From an uncultured Acidobacteriia bacterium (GTDB lineage: Bacteria > Acidobacteriota > Terriglobia > Bryobacterales > Bryobacteraceae), in contig CAINNJ010000034.1 in the NCBI GenBank assembly GCA_903851195.1, forward strand, positions 1-64,000: DNA of 64,000 nt. Direction: 5' to 3'. Positions within the stretch are counted from its first letter, which is position 1, and each line of letters starts with the position of its first letter. A program made the position numbers and the translations under genes. The notes beneath the pieces were generated by a model. The model was given only the letters and a program-made list of their open reading frames with translations. It made no database searches and was not told the origin of the DNA. Shown in pieces: positions 16,568-25,040 of this stretch.

Positions 16568-16729
16568 CGAATCGCGCGCGTCTTCGCTGATTCGCCGAAG
16601 CTAAGTCTTCGCCCTTCCGCAGCAAAGGCGCGAGCGATCCGACATTTACGCTAAAGCGTCCGGCGCATCTAACCGATCCGTCATCGCTCATTCCAGAATA
16701 GGCGCGCGTTGTTTTCGCGAAATGACCAA

Positions 16730-17104
16730 TCAGGCTTTTGGCGCTGGTGTTTCCGCCTGCGGCGCTGGATCGGATGCCAAAACACCTTCGAGAATCCCCA
16801 CCATCGGCGGAAAGTCCGCGGTGACTGTCGTCCAGACGATTTCGAGGTCGACATCGAAGTACGCGTGGATCAGGCGATTCCGAATGCCCACAACCCGAGG
16901 CCACGGGATGCCGGCTATTCCGGCGGTGCAATCCGCAGAGACCTTACTGGCGGCCTCACCGACGATCTCGATCTGCCGCGTGAGCGCTGAAACCAAAAGC
17001 CTGCTGCCACGCAGATCGTCGAATGATTTGCCCTCCGCGAAAGACATCGCATCCGCCGCCGCATCCAGCATATGCCGGAGGCGGTTCCTGTCACTGGCGT
17101 TCAT
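16730..17104 (-). CDS. hepT: HEPN-family toxin (HepT, DUF86)
   Basis: A 124-aa HEPN protein with the ribonuclease motif R-x4-H-x-Y intact (R75, H80, Y82 in RNRLIHAYF). HEPN toxins of this family cut RNA and are held inactive by AMP addition from the partner nucleotidyltransferase. The gene overlaps the upstream mntA by 14 bp. It ends 160 bp from the crRNA-like element 2, within the defence island. Confidence in the family is high from the motif and partner. Confidence 0.92.
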   Translation of the reverse strand: MNASDRNRLRHMLDAAADAMSFAEGKSFDDLRGSRLLVSALTRQIEIVGEAASKVSADCTAGIAGIPWPRVVGIRNRLIHAYFDVDLEIVWTTVTADFPPMVGILEGVLASDPAPQAETPAPKA

Positions 17105-17396
17105 ATTGCGGAAGGGCGGTTGCTGCCACGGCTTCGCGGAAATACTGACTCAGTTCACCCGGAGTGCGCAGGTCCACTTTGCGGCCGATCATCCCGGTCA
17201 GTTCCATCTCCATACCCACCAGCCCGAAGTAGCCAGGGCTGCGTCCGGCTTCGAATTCGACGAGCAGATCCACGTCACTGTCTTCGCGGAATCGTGGGGT
17301 GAGAGCCGAACCGAAAAGTGAGAGCTTCCGGATATGATTGCGTTCGCAAAACGCGGCGATCGCCTCGCGCGGAATGTCCACCGGAATCCTATCCAT
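17091..17396 (-). CDS. mntA: MntA-type nucleotidyltransferase antitoxin
   Basis: A 101-aa minimal nucleotidyltransferase. The GS motif is at 29-30 and the metal-binding DVD at 41-43, the expected GS-x10-DxD spacing. Members AMPylate the HEPN toxin on its active-site tyrosine and so neutralise it. It is the first gene of the pair and overlaps hepT by 14 bp. The ATG at 17396 follows a short intergenic stretch; no clear operator is seen. Confidence 0.92.
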   Translation of the reverse strand: MDRIPVDIPREAIAAFCERNHIRKLSLFGSALTPRFREDSDVDLLVEFEAGRSPGYFGLVGMEMELTGMIGRKVDLRTPGELSQYFREAVAATALPQYERQ

Positions 17397-17882
17397 GCCT
17401 CAGTATCTCACTCGGGGAGGGCAGGGCATTTCGCCGGAACGGTGAACCCGTGCGGTTCCGGTCCGTTGCGCTTGTGGAGCGGTCGCATGTCTCTGCTTGC
17501 CCTGCGCATGCCGTTCGGGGCGCAGTTCAATCAGAACTGAACCGTCTCGGTCCTGCCGCGACGAAACGAGCCGTGCCAGGCACCGGAGCGGACGCAGTGG
17601 AATGGCTGCGCTTTCTCAACCAGATTGAAAGCGAAGTGCCAAATTTTTGCAACAGCTCCAGCGGGATCGATCTCTCCCTCTTCGAAGTGGTTCCTGATGT
17701 GCCTTGTCAGCGCGGATTTCTTCGTTGCGTCGACACCGAACAGGTGCCTGTTTCAGGAAGCTTTCCACAACCCTGCAGATTGCGGCTCGATCGCCATTCC
17801 TCTGTGCACCGGCGTATTGGTGGCGGGAAGAGCGGCATCCCCGAGTTGCCTCTCCGGCCGCGCCAGACGGTGGAACGGCTTC
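17397..17882. other. Gene-poor stretch with a possible decayed ORF
   Basis: No intact gene is evident. On the minus strand a frame without an ATG, ending at the TGA at 17531-17533, reads GVDATKKSALTRHIRNHFEE and then WHFAFNLVEKAQPF, which looks more protein-like than the other frames. I cannot name the family. It may be the remnant of a gene lost between the two toxin-antitoxin pairs. Confidence 0.35.
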
Positions 17883-18314
17883 TCACGCCGCCGTCTCAAT
17901 CCCGATCACCAGCCTCATCTGCAGTGCCGCGAACGCAAGCTCAAGTTGCTCGATCCGTGACGCATGGTCGATATCGAGCAACCGCTCGACTTGCTGCTTA
18001 TGAATTCCCATTCGCCGCGCCAGGTCGGCCTTCCGGACACCGGTAGCACGCAGCGCCCGGTACAGTTCTACCTTTGCGTCCGCCACCACGGAGGGCAGTC
18101 CAACCAACACCGTGCCCTTACCCCGCCGCTTTCCCGGAGCCGGAATATCCAGATCCTTCTCCATCAGCATCGAAAGTCCCGCCTGCAAAGCGTCCGGTGC
18201 ATGCCGCAGCGCCTCCGCCGGACTTCCCCCGTTCGTATGCGCGTGCGGGATATCTTCAAAAAGCAACACGTACGTTTCGCCGTCCGGTCGGATCGTCGCA
18301 GGATAAAGCAGCAT
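17883..18314 (-). CDS. hicB: HicB-family antitoxin with HTH
   Basis: A 143-aa antitoxin. The N-terminal HicB fold (LLYPATIRPDGETYVLLFED, then IPHAHTNGGSPAEALRHA) is followed by a helix-turn-helix of the type that binds the hicAB operator (VRKADLARRMGIHKQQVERL). The start is the ATG at 18314, one base after the hicA stop; the ORF as drawn from 18332 would overlap hicA. It should block HicA and repress the shared promoter at 18504-18532. Confidence 0.9.
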   Translation of the reverse strand: MLLYPATIRPDGETYVLLFEDIPHAHTNGGSPAEALRHAPDALQAGLSMLMEKDLDIPAPGKRRGKGTVLVGLPSVVADAKVELYRALRATGVRKADLARRMGIHKQQVERLLDIDHASRIEQLELAFAALQMRLVIGIETAA

Positions 18315-18315
18315 T

Positions 18316-18498
18316 CTATTTCTCCTTCTCAATATCCAAGTCCTTCATGATCTTGTGAAACAGATACGGGCCGATGTCCGTGCCGTGTCGGGGAAGAACG
18401 GTCATCCGCCTCCCGAGATAGACCTTGTCGTGGCCTTTTCCTTTTCCAAAGGTGCAGCCTTTGGCAGCGAGCAGCTTTCTGAGTTCCCTCGCGGTCAC
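18316..18498 (-). CDS. hicA: HicA-family mRNA interferase toxin
   Basis: A 60-aa HicA with the expected small dsRNA-binding fold: MTARELRKLLAAKGCTFGKG at the start and LPRHGTDIG containing the conserved histidine. HicA toxins cleave mRNA. It is first in the hicA-hicB operon, one base ahead of hicB. A promoter with a palindrome in its spacer lies 6 bp before the start. Confidence 0.92.
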   Translation of the reverse strand: MTARELRKLLAAKGCTFGKGKGHDKVYLGRRMTVLPRHGTDIGPYLFHKIMKDLDIEKEK

Positions 18499-18503
18499 GA
18501 TCC

Positions 18504-18532
18504 AGGGTAATCATTTGTGATTACTTTGTCAA
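18504..18532 (-). promoter_or_regulatory. hicAB promoter with palindromic operator
   Basis: On the minus strand TTGACA (18532-18527), 17 bp, TACCCT (18509-18504). The spacer and -10 edge contain GTAATCA-N4-TGATTAC, a perfect 7-bp palindrome (18507-18524), a fitting site for HicB autorepression. Confidence 0.65.
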
Positions 18533-18890
18533 TCTGGACCGAGTCGCCGCAAAACTAACGCCGCCGCCGGATTCTCCTTTTCGGCTGCCCCCCGTCACCC
18601 CCGCAATTTTGCCATAATCAAAAAGAAGCACTTCCCCCAATCCGCCCGCCCACGCGGACGAACCGAAAATTTAAAGAAACATTAAAATTACCAGACGAAC
18701 CCGACAAGTGCCTGAAAACAAACGACCGGCCCCCTCGGGTTCCCGCATTCACCCCCCCTATTCCCAGCCTTTCCCGGGTTTCCCCACCCCATTCCACGGG
18801 TTTCCCATCGCCTTTCGGCCAACACCCGCCCGATTCACCCGCCCCGCCACCCCCCATCCGTGCCCCCCGCACTCACCTGTGCCCGCACGT
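18533..18890. other. Intergenic stretch, no gene seen
   Basis: C-rich, low-complexity sequence between hicA and the bamA promoter. Short frames exist on both strands but none has a ribosome-binding site or a recognisable family. Confidence 0.6.
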
Positions 18891-18894
18891 CACA

Positions 18895-18923
18895 TTGAGC
18901 CGCGGACCCAAGTCCGCTAGAAT
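18895..18923 (+). promoter_or_regulatory. bamA promoter
   Basis: TTGAGC (18895-18900), exactly 17 bp, TAGAAT (18918-18923), about 100 bp before the bamA start. Good sigma70-type match and correct orientation. Confidence 0.65.
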
Positions 18924-19024
18924 GAAGGATTCATCCGGTAGCGCGTGAACGTGCAGAGTGGAAACGCGAGGAATCAGGGCAGCGTCCCTTGTCCTTGCGT
19001 CCGGTGGAAAGGAACCAGGTTTTC

Positions 19025-22000
19025 ATGACTTCCCTCAGGCCTCAGCGCCTGAACAGCGTTCTCGTATGCCTAATCGGCCTGCTCACTCTTCTGCTCAGTG
19101 CAGCCAGTGCCCCCGCGCAGGCTCCACCAGCACAGCAACCCCCCGCGCCGGCGCCCAAACCGCCCGCGTCCAACAATCCTTTTGAGAACATCCCGGGCTC
19201 CGTGCCTGCGGCGCCGGCGGCTACTCCCGCCCCCGCCGCTCCGGGAACCCCGGCCCCACAGAACCCCGGCCAGCCGGTGCCGCCCCAGTTCGAAACTCCG
19301 AAACCGGTCGCGCCCGGCGAACCCGCAACCGGTCCGGCCGTCGCCGCGAACGTCATCGAAACCATTCAGTTCAAAGGTTCCCGCCGCGTCCCGCAGGACA
19401 CCCTGCGCGCCATGATCTTCACCAAAAGCGGCGACGTCTACAACGAAGAAACCCTTCGCCGGGACTTCATGGCCCTCTGGAACACCAACCGTTTCGACGA
19501 TATCCGCCTCGAAAGCGAAAAAGGCGACCGCGGCGGCATTATTTTGACTTATGTCGTCGTCGAACGCCCCGTAATCCGCGACATTAAGTATGAAGGCATG
19601 AAATCCGCCTCCACTTCGGACGTTCTCGACCGCTTCAAGGAACGCAAGGTCGGCCTCGTCGTGGAATCGCAGTATGACCCCAATGTCATCAACCATGCCG
19701 CCGTCGTCCTCAAGGAACTCCTCTCCGAACGCGGCCACGAATTCGCCAAAGTAAATCCCGAACTCCGCCGCATTCCCCCCTCCTCCCTCGAAGTCATCTT
19801 CCAGGTCGAGGAAGGCCCCAAGGTGAAGGTCGGCGAGATCAACATCGTCGGTAATGAGGCCTTCAGCCGCCGCCAGGTCGTGCGCGCCATGAAGAACCTC
19901 AAACCCATCGGCATCCCGCACTCCATCTTCCTGGAGGAACTCTTCTCCAAGACCTACGATTCCGCCAAACTCGAAGAAGACAAGGAACGCATCCGCGACG
20001 CCTACCAGAAGGAAGGCTACTTCACCGCCAAAGCGCTCGAACACACCGTGAAGCTCCACTCCACCGGCGGCGCCCTCGGCGGCTTCCACATCCCTCTTCT
20101 GAAAGAGAACCATGTCGGCCAGGCGCAGGACATCACCATCCCCGTCGAAGAAGGCCAGCGTTACTACCTCGCCAAAATGAACTTCGAGGGCGTGAAGCTC
20201 TTCCGCTCCACCGAGTTCCTCGGCCGCCTCTTCGCCATGAACCAGGGCGACGTCTTCTCCACCGAAAAGCTCCGCAACGGCATCAAGAACCTGACCAAGG
20301 TCTATAGCCAGTTCGGCTACATCGACTACGTCGGTGAGCCCCAGATCGACGTCGTGCCCCAGTCGAACAAAATCGACCTCACCATCAACGTCGACGAAGG
20401 CAAGCAGTTCTTCGTCCGCCGCATCGAGTTCACCGGCAACACCACCACCCGCGACAAAGTCATCCGCCGCGAACTGCTCATCGACGAAGGCGACGTCTAC
20501 AACTCCACTCTTTGGGACGCCAGCATCCTTCGCCTCAACCAGCTCGGCTACTTCGAAACCCTCAAGGAAAACGAAGCTTTCTCGCTCAATCGCAACCCCG
20601 GCACCAACACCGTCGACATCAACCTCAAGGTGAAGGAACGCGGCAAGAACTCCATCAGTCTGAACGGCGGCGTCTCCGGTATCGCCGGAACCTTCGTCGG
20701 CATGAACTACTCGACGAACAACTTCCTCGGCCTCGGCGAAACGCTCAGCATCGGCGGCCAGGTCGGCACTCTGACGGACGACGTGAACGTCGGCTTCACC
20801 GAACCCTACCTGTTCGACCGTCCTCTCCAGGCCGGCGTCTCCGTCTACCTTCGCCGCTTCGACTACAACCAGGGCCGCCAGATCTCGCTGCTCTCCGGCG
20901 TCAACGTCACCGGCTTCTATAACGCTCTCGGCAGCGCCAACGTCCTCAATTACATCCAGAACTCCAAGGGCATCTCGTTCTCCGCCAGCTACCCCATCAA
21001 ACGCAGCTTCGCGCGCCTCGGGCTCTCCATCGGGTACGACGATTCCAGCATCATCACCAAATCCACCGGCGCTTCCACCTACTTCACCTACCTGAACTTC
21101 CGCGGTGTCGATGGCCCGAACGCCCTCAACGGCATCAAGACCTTCAGCATCACGCCGTCCTACACGTACAACTCGAAGAACAACTACCAGAATCCGACCG
21201 GCGGCAAAAGCATCTTCGCCTCCATCCAGGCCGCCGGCAGCGTTCTCGGCGCCAACGTCAATACCATCCGTCCCACCTTCGACGGCCAGTATTATCACGT
21301 GAGCCCCCGCTGGCGGAAGAACGTGCTCGCCTTCCACCTCACCGCGTCCACCCTGTTCGGCTACGGCGGCAAAGTCGCTCCGCCGTTCTCCCGCACCTTC
21401 ATGGGCGGCGAAAACGACGTTCGCGGCTTCGAGTTCTACTCCATCACGCCCGTCGCCTACATTCCCAGCAACGCGGCCGTGAACGTCCTCAATCCGGATG
21501 GCTCGCAGCGCACCCAGAAAACGCTCGTCAACGGCTATATCCAGTCCACTCCGGTGACGCAGAATTCGCCCATCTACCAGATCATCACCCCCGGTGGCGA
21601 CACCCAGGGCATCTTCAACTTCGAATACCGCATTCCGATCTTCGGACCCGTCACGCTCGCGCCGTTCTTCGACGCCGGTCTGAACAAGGTCCTCTATCCC
21701 AGCCAGCTGAAAGTCAACCAGGGGCAGATCGATCTGCTGAACGGTGAGTTCACCCAGGCCGCCTTCTCCAACCGCGTCAAGATCGCTCCCGGAACCCAGG
21801 CGGTCCGCATGTCCACGGGCGTCGAAGTGCAGGTGATCCTGCCCATCGTCCAGGCCCCCTTCCGCGTTTATTGGGCTTACAATCCGGTGGTCCTGCAACA
21901 GTATCTGCAGCCGCCCATCGTGCTCGATCGTTCCATGTATCCCAACCAGACCACCTTCGTCCAGGCGATCACGCAATATTCGCCGCCCTACCCGTACTAC

Positions 22001-22045
22001 GAAAAGCGAAGCACCTTCCGGTTTACAATTGGCAGAACGTTTTAG
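19025..22045 (+). CDS. bamA: Outer membrane protein assembly factor BamA
   Basis: A 1006-aa Omp85 protein that inserts beta-barrel proteins into the outer membrane. The start chosen is the ATG at 19025, giving a clear signal peptide (SVLVCLIGLLTLLLSAASA). A Pro/Ala-rich linker of about 80 residues follows, then five POTRA-like segments from about residue 105 (VIETIQFKGSRRVPQDTLRA opens the first) and a C-terminal barrel that includes FMGGENDVRGFEF, the conserved VRGF/Y motif, and ends in phenylalanine. The 80-residue Pro/Ala linker is unusual. Codon use is strongly C-ending, as in highly expressed genes, which creates a long spurious antisense frame. Two Skp-like periplasmic chaperones follow, a classic arrangement. 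Confidence 0.96.
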   Translation: MTSLRPQRLNSVLVCLIGLLTLLLSAASAPAQAPPAQQPPAPAPKPPASNNPFENIPGSVPAAPAATPAPAAPGTPAPQNPGQPVPPQFETPKPVAPGEPATGPAVAANVIETIQFKGSRRVPQDTLRAMIFTKSGDVYNEETLRRDFMALWNTNRFDDIRLESEKGDRGGIILTYVVVERPVIRDIKYEGMKSASTSDVLDRFKERKVGLVVESQYDPNVINHAAVVLKELLSERGHEFAKVNPELRRIPPSSLEVIFQVEEGPKVKVGEINIVGNEAFSRRQVVRAMKNLKPIGIPHSIFLEELFSKTYDSAKLEEDKERIRDAYQKEGYFTAKALEHTVKLHSTGGALGGFHIPLLKENHVGQAQDITIPVEEGQRYYLAKMNFEGVKLFRSTEFLGRLFAMNQGDVFSTEKLRNGIKNLTKVYSQFGYIDYVGEPQIDVVPQSNKIDLTINVDEGKQFFVRRIEFTGNTTTRDKVIRRELLIDEGDVYNSTLWDASILRLNQLGYFETLKENEAFSLNRNPGTNTVDINLKVKERGKNSISLNGGVSGIAGTFVGMNYSTNNFLGLGETLSIGGQVGTLTDDVNVGFTEPYLFDRPLQAGVSVYLRRFDYNQGRQISLLSGVNVTGFYNALGSANVLNYIQNSKGISFSASYPIKRSFARLGLSIGYDDSSIITKSTGASTYFTYLNFRGVDGPNALNGIKTFSITPSYTYNSKNNYQNPTGGKSIFASIQAAGSVLGANVNTIRPTFDGQYYHVSPRWRKNVLAFHLTASTLFGYGGKVAPPFSRTFMGGENDVRGFEFYSITPVAYIPSNAAVNVLNPDGSQRTQKTLVNGYIQSTPVTQNSPIYQIITPGGDTQGIFNFEYRIPIFGPVTLAPFFDAGLNKVLYPSQLKVNQGQIDLLNGEFTQAAFSNRVKIAPGTQAVRMSTGVEVQVILPIVQAPFRVYWAYNPVVLQQYLQPPIVLDRSMYPNQTTFVQAITQYSPPYPYYEKRSTFRFTIGRTF

Positions 22046-22109
22046 GTGATAATGGCTGGGCTGCCCCATGGCGGCCCGGCCTGCGCCGTCATTAAGGAGT
22101 CATATCGTT

Positions 22110-22724
22110 TTGAGAAGTAAATTCATCACCCTGCCCGCCCTCGCGATGAGCCTGGCTCTCGGCGGTTGGGCGCAGGCTCAGAAGATTGCCGTCATCGACA
22201 TGCAGGGCTCGCTGCTCGCCACCAAAGAAGGGCAAAAAGCGGCTGAAACCCTGAAAACGAAATTCGGTCCCAAAGAGGCCGAGTTCGGCAAGCGGCAACA
22301 GGATATCGCCGCGAAGCAGGACCTTCTTCGCAAAGGTCAGAACACCATGAGCGACACCGCGAAGGCGAACGCCGATCGCGAAATCGCCGACCTGACCAAA
22401 GCTCTGCAGCGCGACGCCGACGACACGAAAGCCGATTTTCAGGCGGAAGAAAATCGCCTCCTGGGCGGCATTCTCAGCAAAATGCAGGCGATCCTGACCA
22501 AGTACGCTACCGACAACCAGATCTCCATGATCGTGGACGTCAGCCAGCAGCCCAACAACCTGCTCTACGCCGATCAGGCAGCGAACATCTCGGCCGCCGT
22601 GATCGCACTGTATGATCAGGCCGCGCCCGCTCCGCCTGCTCCCGCTGCCGGCGCCCCCGCAACCAAAACTCCCGCCGCTCCCGCCGCGGCCCCGAAAAAG
22701 CCCGCCACTCCCGGCGGAAAATAA
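22110..22724 (+). CDS. Skp/OmpH-family periplasmic chaperone
   Basis: A 204-aa OmpH-type chaperone that would hold unfolded outer-membrane proteins for BamA. The start is inferred as TTG at 22110, ten bases after AAGGAG, because it gives a proper signal peptide (FITLPALAMSLALGGWAQA). The core, KIAVIDMQGSLLATKEGQKA then a long charged coiled coil, fits Skp. The C-terminus is a Pro/Ala tail (PAPAAGAPATKTPAAPAAAP) not present in enterobacterial Skp. It is nearly collinear with the next gene, so the pair arose by tandem duplication. Confidence 0.88.
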   Translation: MRSKFITLPALAMSLALGGWAQAQKIAVIDMQGSLLATKEGQKAAETLKTKFGPKEAEFGKRQQDIAAKQDLLRKGQNTMSDTAKANADREIADLTKALQRDADDTKADFQAEENRLLGGILSKMQAILTKYATDNQISMIVDVSQQPNNLLYADQAANISAAVIALYDQAAPAPPAPAAGAPATKTPAAPAAAPKKPATPGGK

Positions 22725-22736
22725 GAAGGAATTACC

Positions 22737-23384
22737 ATGACCAGGAAATCACTCGTAGCCCCCGTTCTGTTGGGCGCGTTCAGTCTCGCGCTGGGCTTAA
22801 CGGCGCAGGCGCAGACGCAGAAAATCGGCGTCATCAACATGCAGGACGCCCTCGTCGCCACCAAAGACGGCCAGAAAGCCGTCGCCGACCTTCGCGCCAA
22901 GTACAGCCCCAAAGATCAGGAACTGCAGAAGCGGCAGCAGGAACTGACCGCCAAACAGGAGCAGTACCGCAAGACCTCGAACACCATCAGCGAAACCGCC
23001 AAAGCGGCTCTCGAACGGGACATCGACGCCATGCAGCGCACCATGCAGCGCGATGTCGACGACATCAAAGCGGACATGGACGGCGACCAGCAGCGCATGG
23101 TGAACGAACTCGGCCAGAGGATGATGCAGGTCATCTCCAAATACGCGCAGGACAACCAGTTCACGGCGGTCTTCGACGTGAGCGGCCAGCCCAACAACAT
23201 CCTGTACGCTTCGAACACCGCCGACATCACCCAGGCCGTCATTGCTCTCTACGACAAATCCGCTGCCGTGACGCCTTCCGCGCCGCCCGCGACTACCTCC
23301 GCTCCGGCCCGTCCGTCCGGCGCTGTCGCCACGCCGCCCGCCGCGCCCCGGAAACCGGCGACCGCCGCCGCGCCGCCCAAATAA
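22737..23384 (+). CDS. Skp/OmpH-family periplasmic chaperone, second copy
   Basis: A 215-aa paralogue of the preceding gene, 12 bp downstream. It has a signal peptide ending TAQAQ, the shared KIGVINMQDALVATKDGQKA motif, a helical arm with many Gln/Lys/Asp residues (QKRQQELTAKQEQYRKTSN) and another Pro/Ala tail. The shared C-terminal phrase QPNNxLYA confirms duplication. Both presumably form trimers and serve BamA, or the pair may assemble as mixed trimers. Confidence 0.9.
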   Translation: MTRKSLVAPVLLGAFSLALGLTAQAQTQKIGVINMQDALVATKDGQKAVADLRAKYSPKDQELQKRQQELTAKQEQYRKTSNTISETAKAALERDIDAMQRTMQRDVDDIKADMDGDQQRMVNELGQRMMQVISKYAQDNQFTAVFDVSGQPNNILYASNTADITQAVIALYDKSAAVTPSAPPATTSAPARPSGAVATPPAAPRKPATAAAPPK

Positions 23385-23433
23385 CTACCTGGCAACACAA
23401 GTGCTAAGCTAAGAAACAGATAAAGGTGGCGTG

Positions 23434-24123
23434 ATGACGCGTTTCTCCGCTGTCGCAACAATCTTTTCTGTTTCTTTAGCGCTTGCCGCTCCACCACCCG
23501 CAACCGCTCCGGCCGCGAGAGCAGCCTCGCCCAAAGTGGTTCCGTATGTCGGGGCCCCTTCCGTCGGAGCCCTCGGTGGAAGCTTTGCCTCTCCGGGAAT
23601 GAGTCGTCCCCTGGGTGGTGTCGCGCTTCCCACGTTCCCGGCCGGCGTTCCGGCGAAGCGCGGGAACCGACCTTCTTCCGGCGGCGGTTACCGATACGTG
23701 GGACCCGTTTATTACACCCCCGGCGTCTATGACTCCGGCTACTACGATTCCCCGTCCACCTTCAATACCCCGGCTTCCCCACCTGTCCAGTACGGCCAGC
23801 AGCCCGCTGCCCAGCAACAGCCCATCATCATCAACCAGTACTTCTCCACCCGTGAAGGCGCTCCCGTCGCGGCGACCGAAGAGACCGCCAATCCCGGCGA
23901 CCCGCTGGGCGACCCGCAGAAGTACTATCTGATTGCCTACAAAGACCGGTCCATCTACTCGGCGCTGGCCTACTGGCTCGAAGGCAATATCCTGCACTAC
24001 GTCACCACACAGAACACCCACAACCAGGCCTCTCTCGACCTGATCGACCTCGAACAGACCACCCGCCTGAACGCCGACAAGAACGTCCCGTTCACCTTGG
24101 CCGGCCCGCTTACCGGGAAGTAG
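23434..24123 (+). CDS. Hypothetical exported protein
   Basis: A 229-aa protein with a short signal peptide (FSAVATIFSVSLALA), a long low-complexity stretch rich in Pro, Gly, Tyr and Ser, then a compact C-terminal region (YYLIAYKDRSIYSALAYWLE, then LHYVTTQNTHNQASLDLIDL). That last part resembles short domains found at the end of secreted Acidobacteria proteins, but I cannot name the family. AAAGG lies before the start. It may be co-transcribed with the Skp pair (49 bp gap). It converges with, and overlaps by 14 bp, the next gene. Confidence 0.75.
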   Translation: MTRFSAVATIFSVSLALAAPPPATAPAARAASPKVVPYVGAPSVGALGGSFASPGMSRPLGGVALPTFPAGVPAKRGNRPSSGGGYRYVGPVYYTPGVYDSGYYDSPSTFNTPASPPVQYGQQPAAQQQPIIINQYFSTREGAPVAATEETANPGDPLGDPQKYYLIAYKDRSIYSALAYWLEGNILHYVTTQNTHNQASLDLIDLEQTTRLNADKNVPFTLAGPLTGK

Positions 24124-25009
24124 AAGTAGTCAGCCGGTACACCGCCTGCGCGTTGCCGGCGAAGTACTTCGCCCGCACCTCTTCCGGTCTGCCCGCCAGA
24201 TAGTCGAGCACCGTCTTGTAAACCACCGGATACCGCGCGATCATGTCGCACGCCGGCCAGTTGCTTGCGTAGAGCACCCGGTCCGGGCCGAACACGTCCC
24301 ACAGTTCGTCCAGCCGCTCCGTCGGCACGTGGCCGTCCTTTCGGACCACCCCCGACACCTTCGCGTACACCCTCGGCCTTGCCCCCAGTGACCGCAACCC
24401 CGTCGCGTCGTCCAGCGGCAGATGCCCCACGATGATCCGCAGCTCCGGCAGCGCCGCGGAGAGCTTCGCCACGTCTTCATAGACCGGCGCGCCCACCAGC
24501 ACATCCAGGCTCAGATTCTTCTCCATCAGCATGCGGAGGTCTCCCATCATCCGTGCATCCCCGAGCGTCTTTCCCAGTCCCGCGCCGTTGATCCGGATGC
24601 CCCGCCACAACGGGTGCTTGCTGAACCGCTCCAGCGCCGCCCGGAAGTCCGGATGCCCCGGCGCGATGTTCCCCACCACGCCCCGGATCAGCGGATACCG
24701 GTCCGCCACCGAGAGCAGCCACAGATTGTCTTCCAGCCAGGGACTCGCCTCGATCGCCACCACGCCCGTCACCGCGTACGGCTTCACGTCGGCCAGATAA
24801 CGCTCCGGATAGCTCGGCTTGTACAGCACCGGCTCCGTCGGCGATGGCCACGGCACGCCCTGCGGCCGTGCCGTGTCGTAGAAGTGCGTCGCCACATCGA
24901 TCACCTCGCCCGCACCCTCGGCCGCGATAGCCGGAGCGACCGCCGCCGGAGCGGCCAAAGCCGCCGCCACAAATGCCCGCCGTGTCGTTAACGTGTCCAC
25001 GTCAGGCAT
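24110..25009 (-). CDS. Amidohydrolase-2 family (TIM-barrel) hydrolase, Tat-exported
   Basis: A 299-aa metal-dependent hydrolase of the amidohydrolase-2 superfamily. The start at 25009 gives a twin-arginine signal (TTRRAFVAAALAAP). Features include VATHFYD near the start (variant of the usual D-x-H metal site), IEASPWLEDN, a GIRINGAG strand, IIVGHLPLD (conserved His) and YASNWPACD near the end (conserved Asp). The first metal motif has T in place of the usual H-x-H, so activity is not certain. Substrate is not predictable from the sequence; relatives act on lactones or carboxylates. It is divergent from valS, with starts about 30 bp apart. Confidence 0.8.
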   Translation of the reverse strand: MPDVDTLTTRRAFVAAALAAPAAVAPAIAAEGAGEVIDVATHFYDTARPQGVPWPSPTEPVLYKPSYPERYLADVKPYAVTGVVAIEASPWLEDNLWLLSVADRYPLIRGVVGNIAPGHPDFRAALERFSKHPLWRGIRINGAGLGKTLGDARMMGDLRMLMEKNLSLDVLVGAPVYEDVAKLSAALPELRIIVGHLPLDDATGLRSLGARPRVYAKVSGVVRKDGHVPTERLDELWDVFGPDRVLYASNWPACDMIARYPVVYKTVLDYLAGRPEEVRAKYFAGNAQAVYRLTTSTSR

Positions 25010-25040
25010 TGTACGCCCGTCCGTTAAACTGAAGATTCCC

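Noticed and set aside
16608-16646. A third repeat-like sequence after pseudo-repeat 2 (CCCTTCCGCAGC and following bases)
   Set aside because: Similarity to the CRISPR repeat is patchy and the ATTGAAG tail is missing, so a longer array at this place is not supported.
19070-22069. 999-codon minus-strand ORF opposite bamA
   Set aside because: It is antisense to a well-supported BamA; strong C-ending codon bias removes stop codons from that frame. Sequence is Gly/Asp/Val-rich with no family.
24993-25040. Upstream extension of valS
   Set aside because: Family alignment begins at MQLEKVYEPG (25041) and the extension overlaps the start of the divergent hydrolase.
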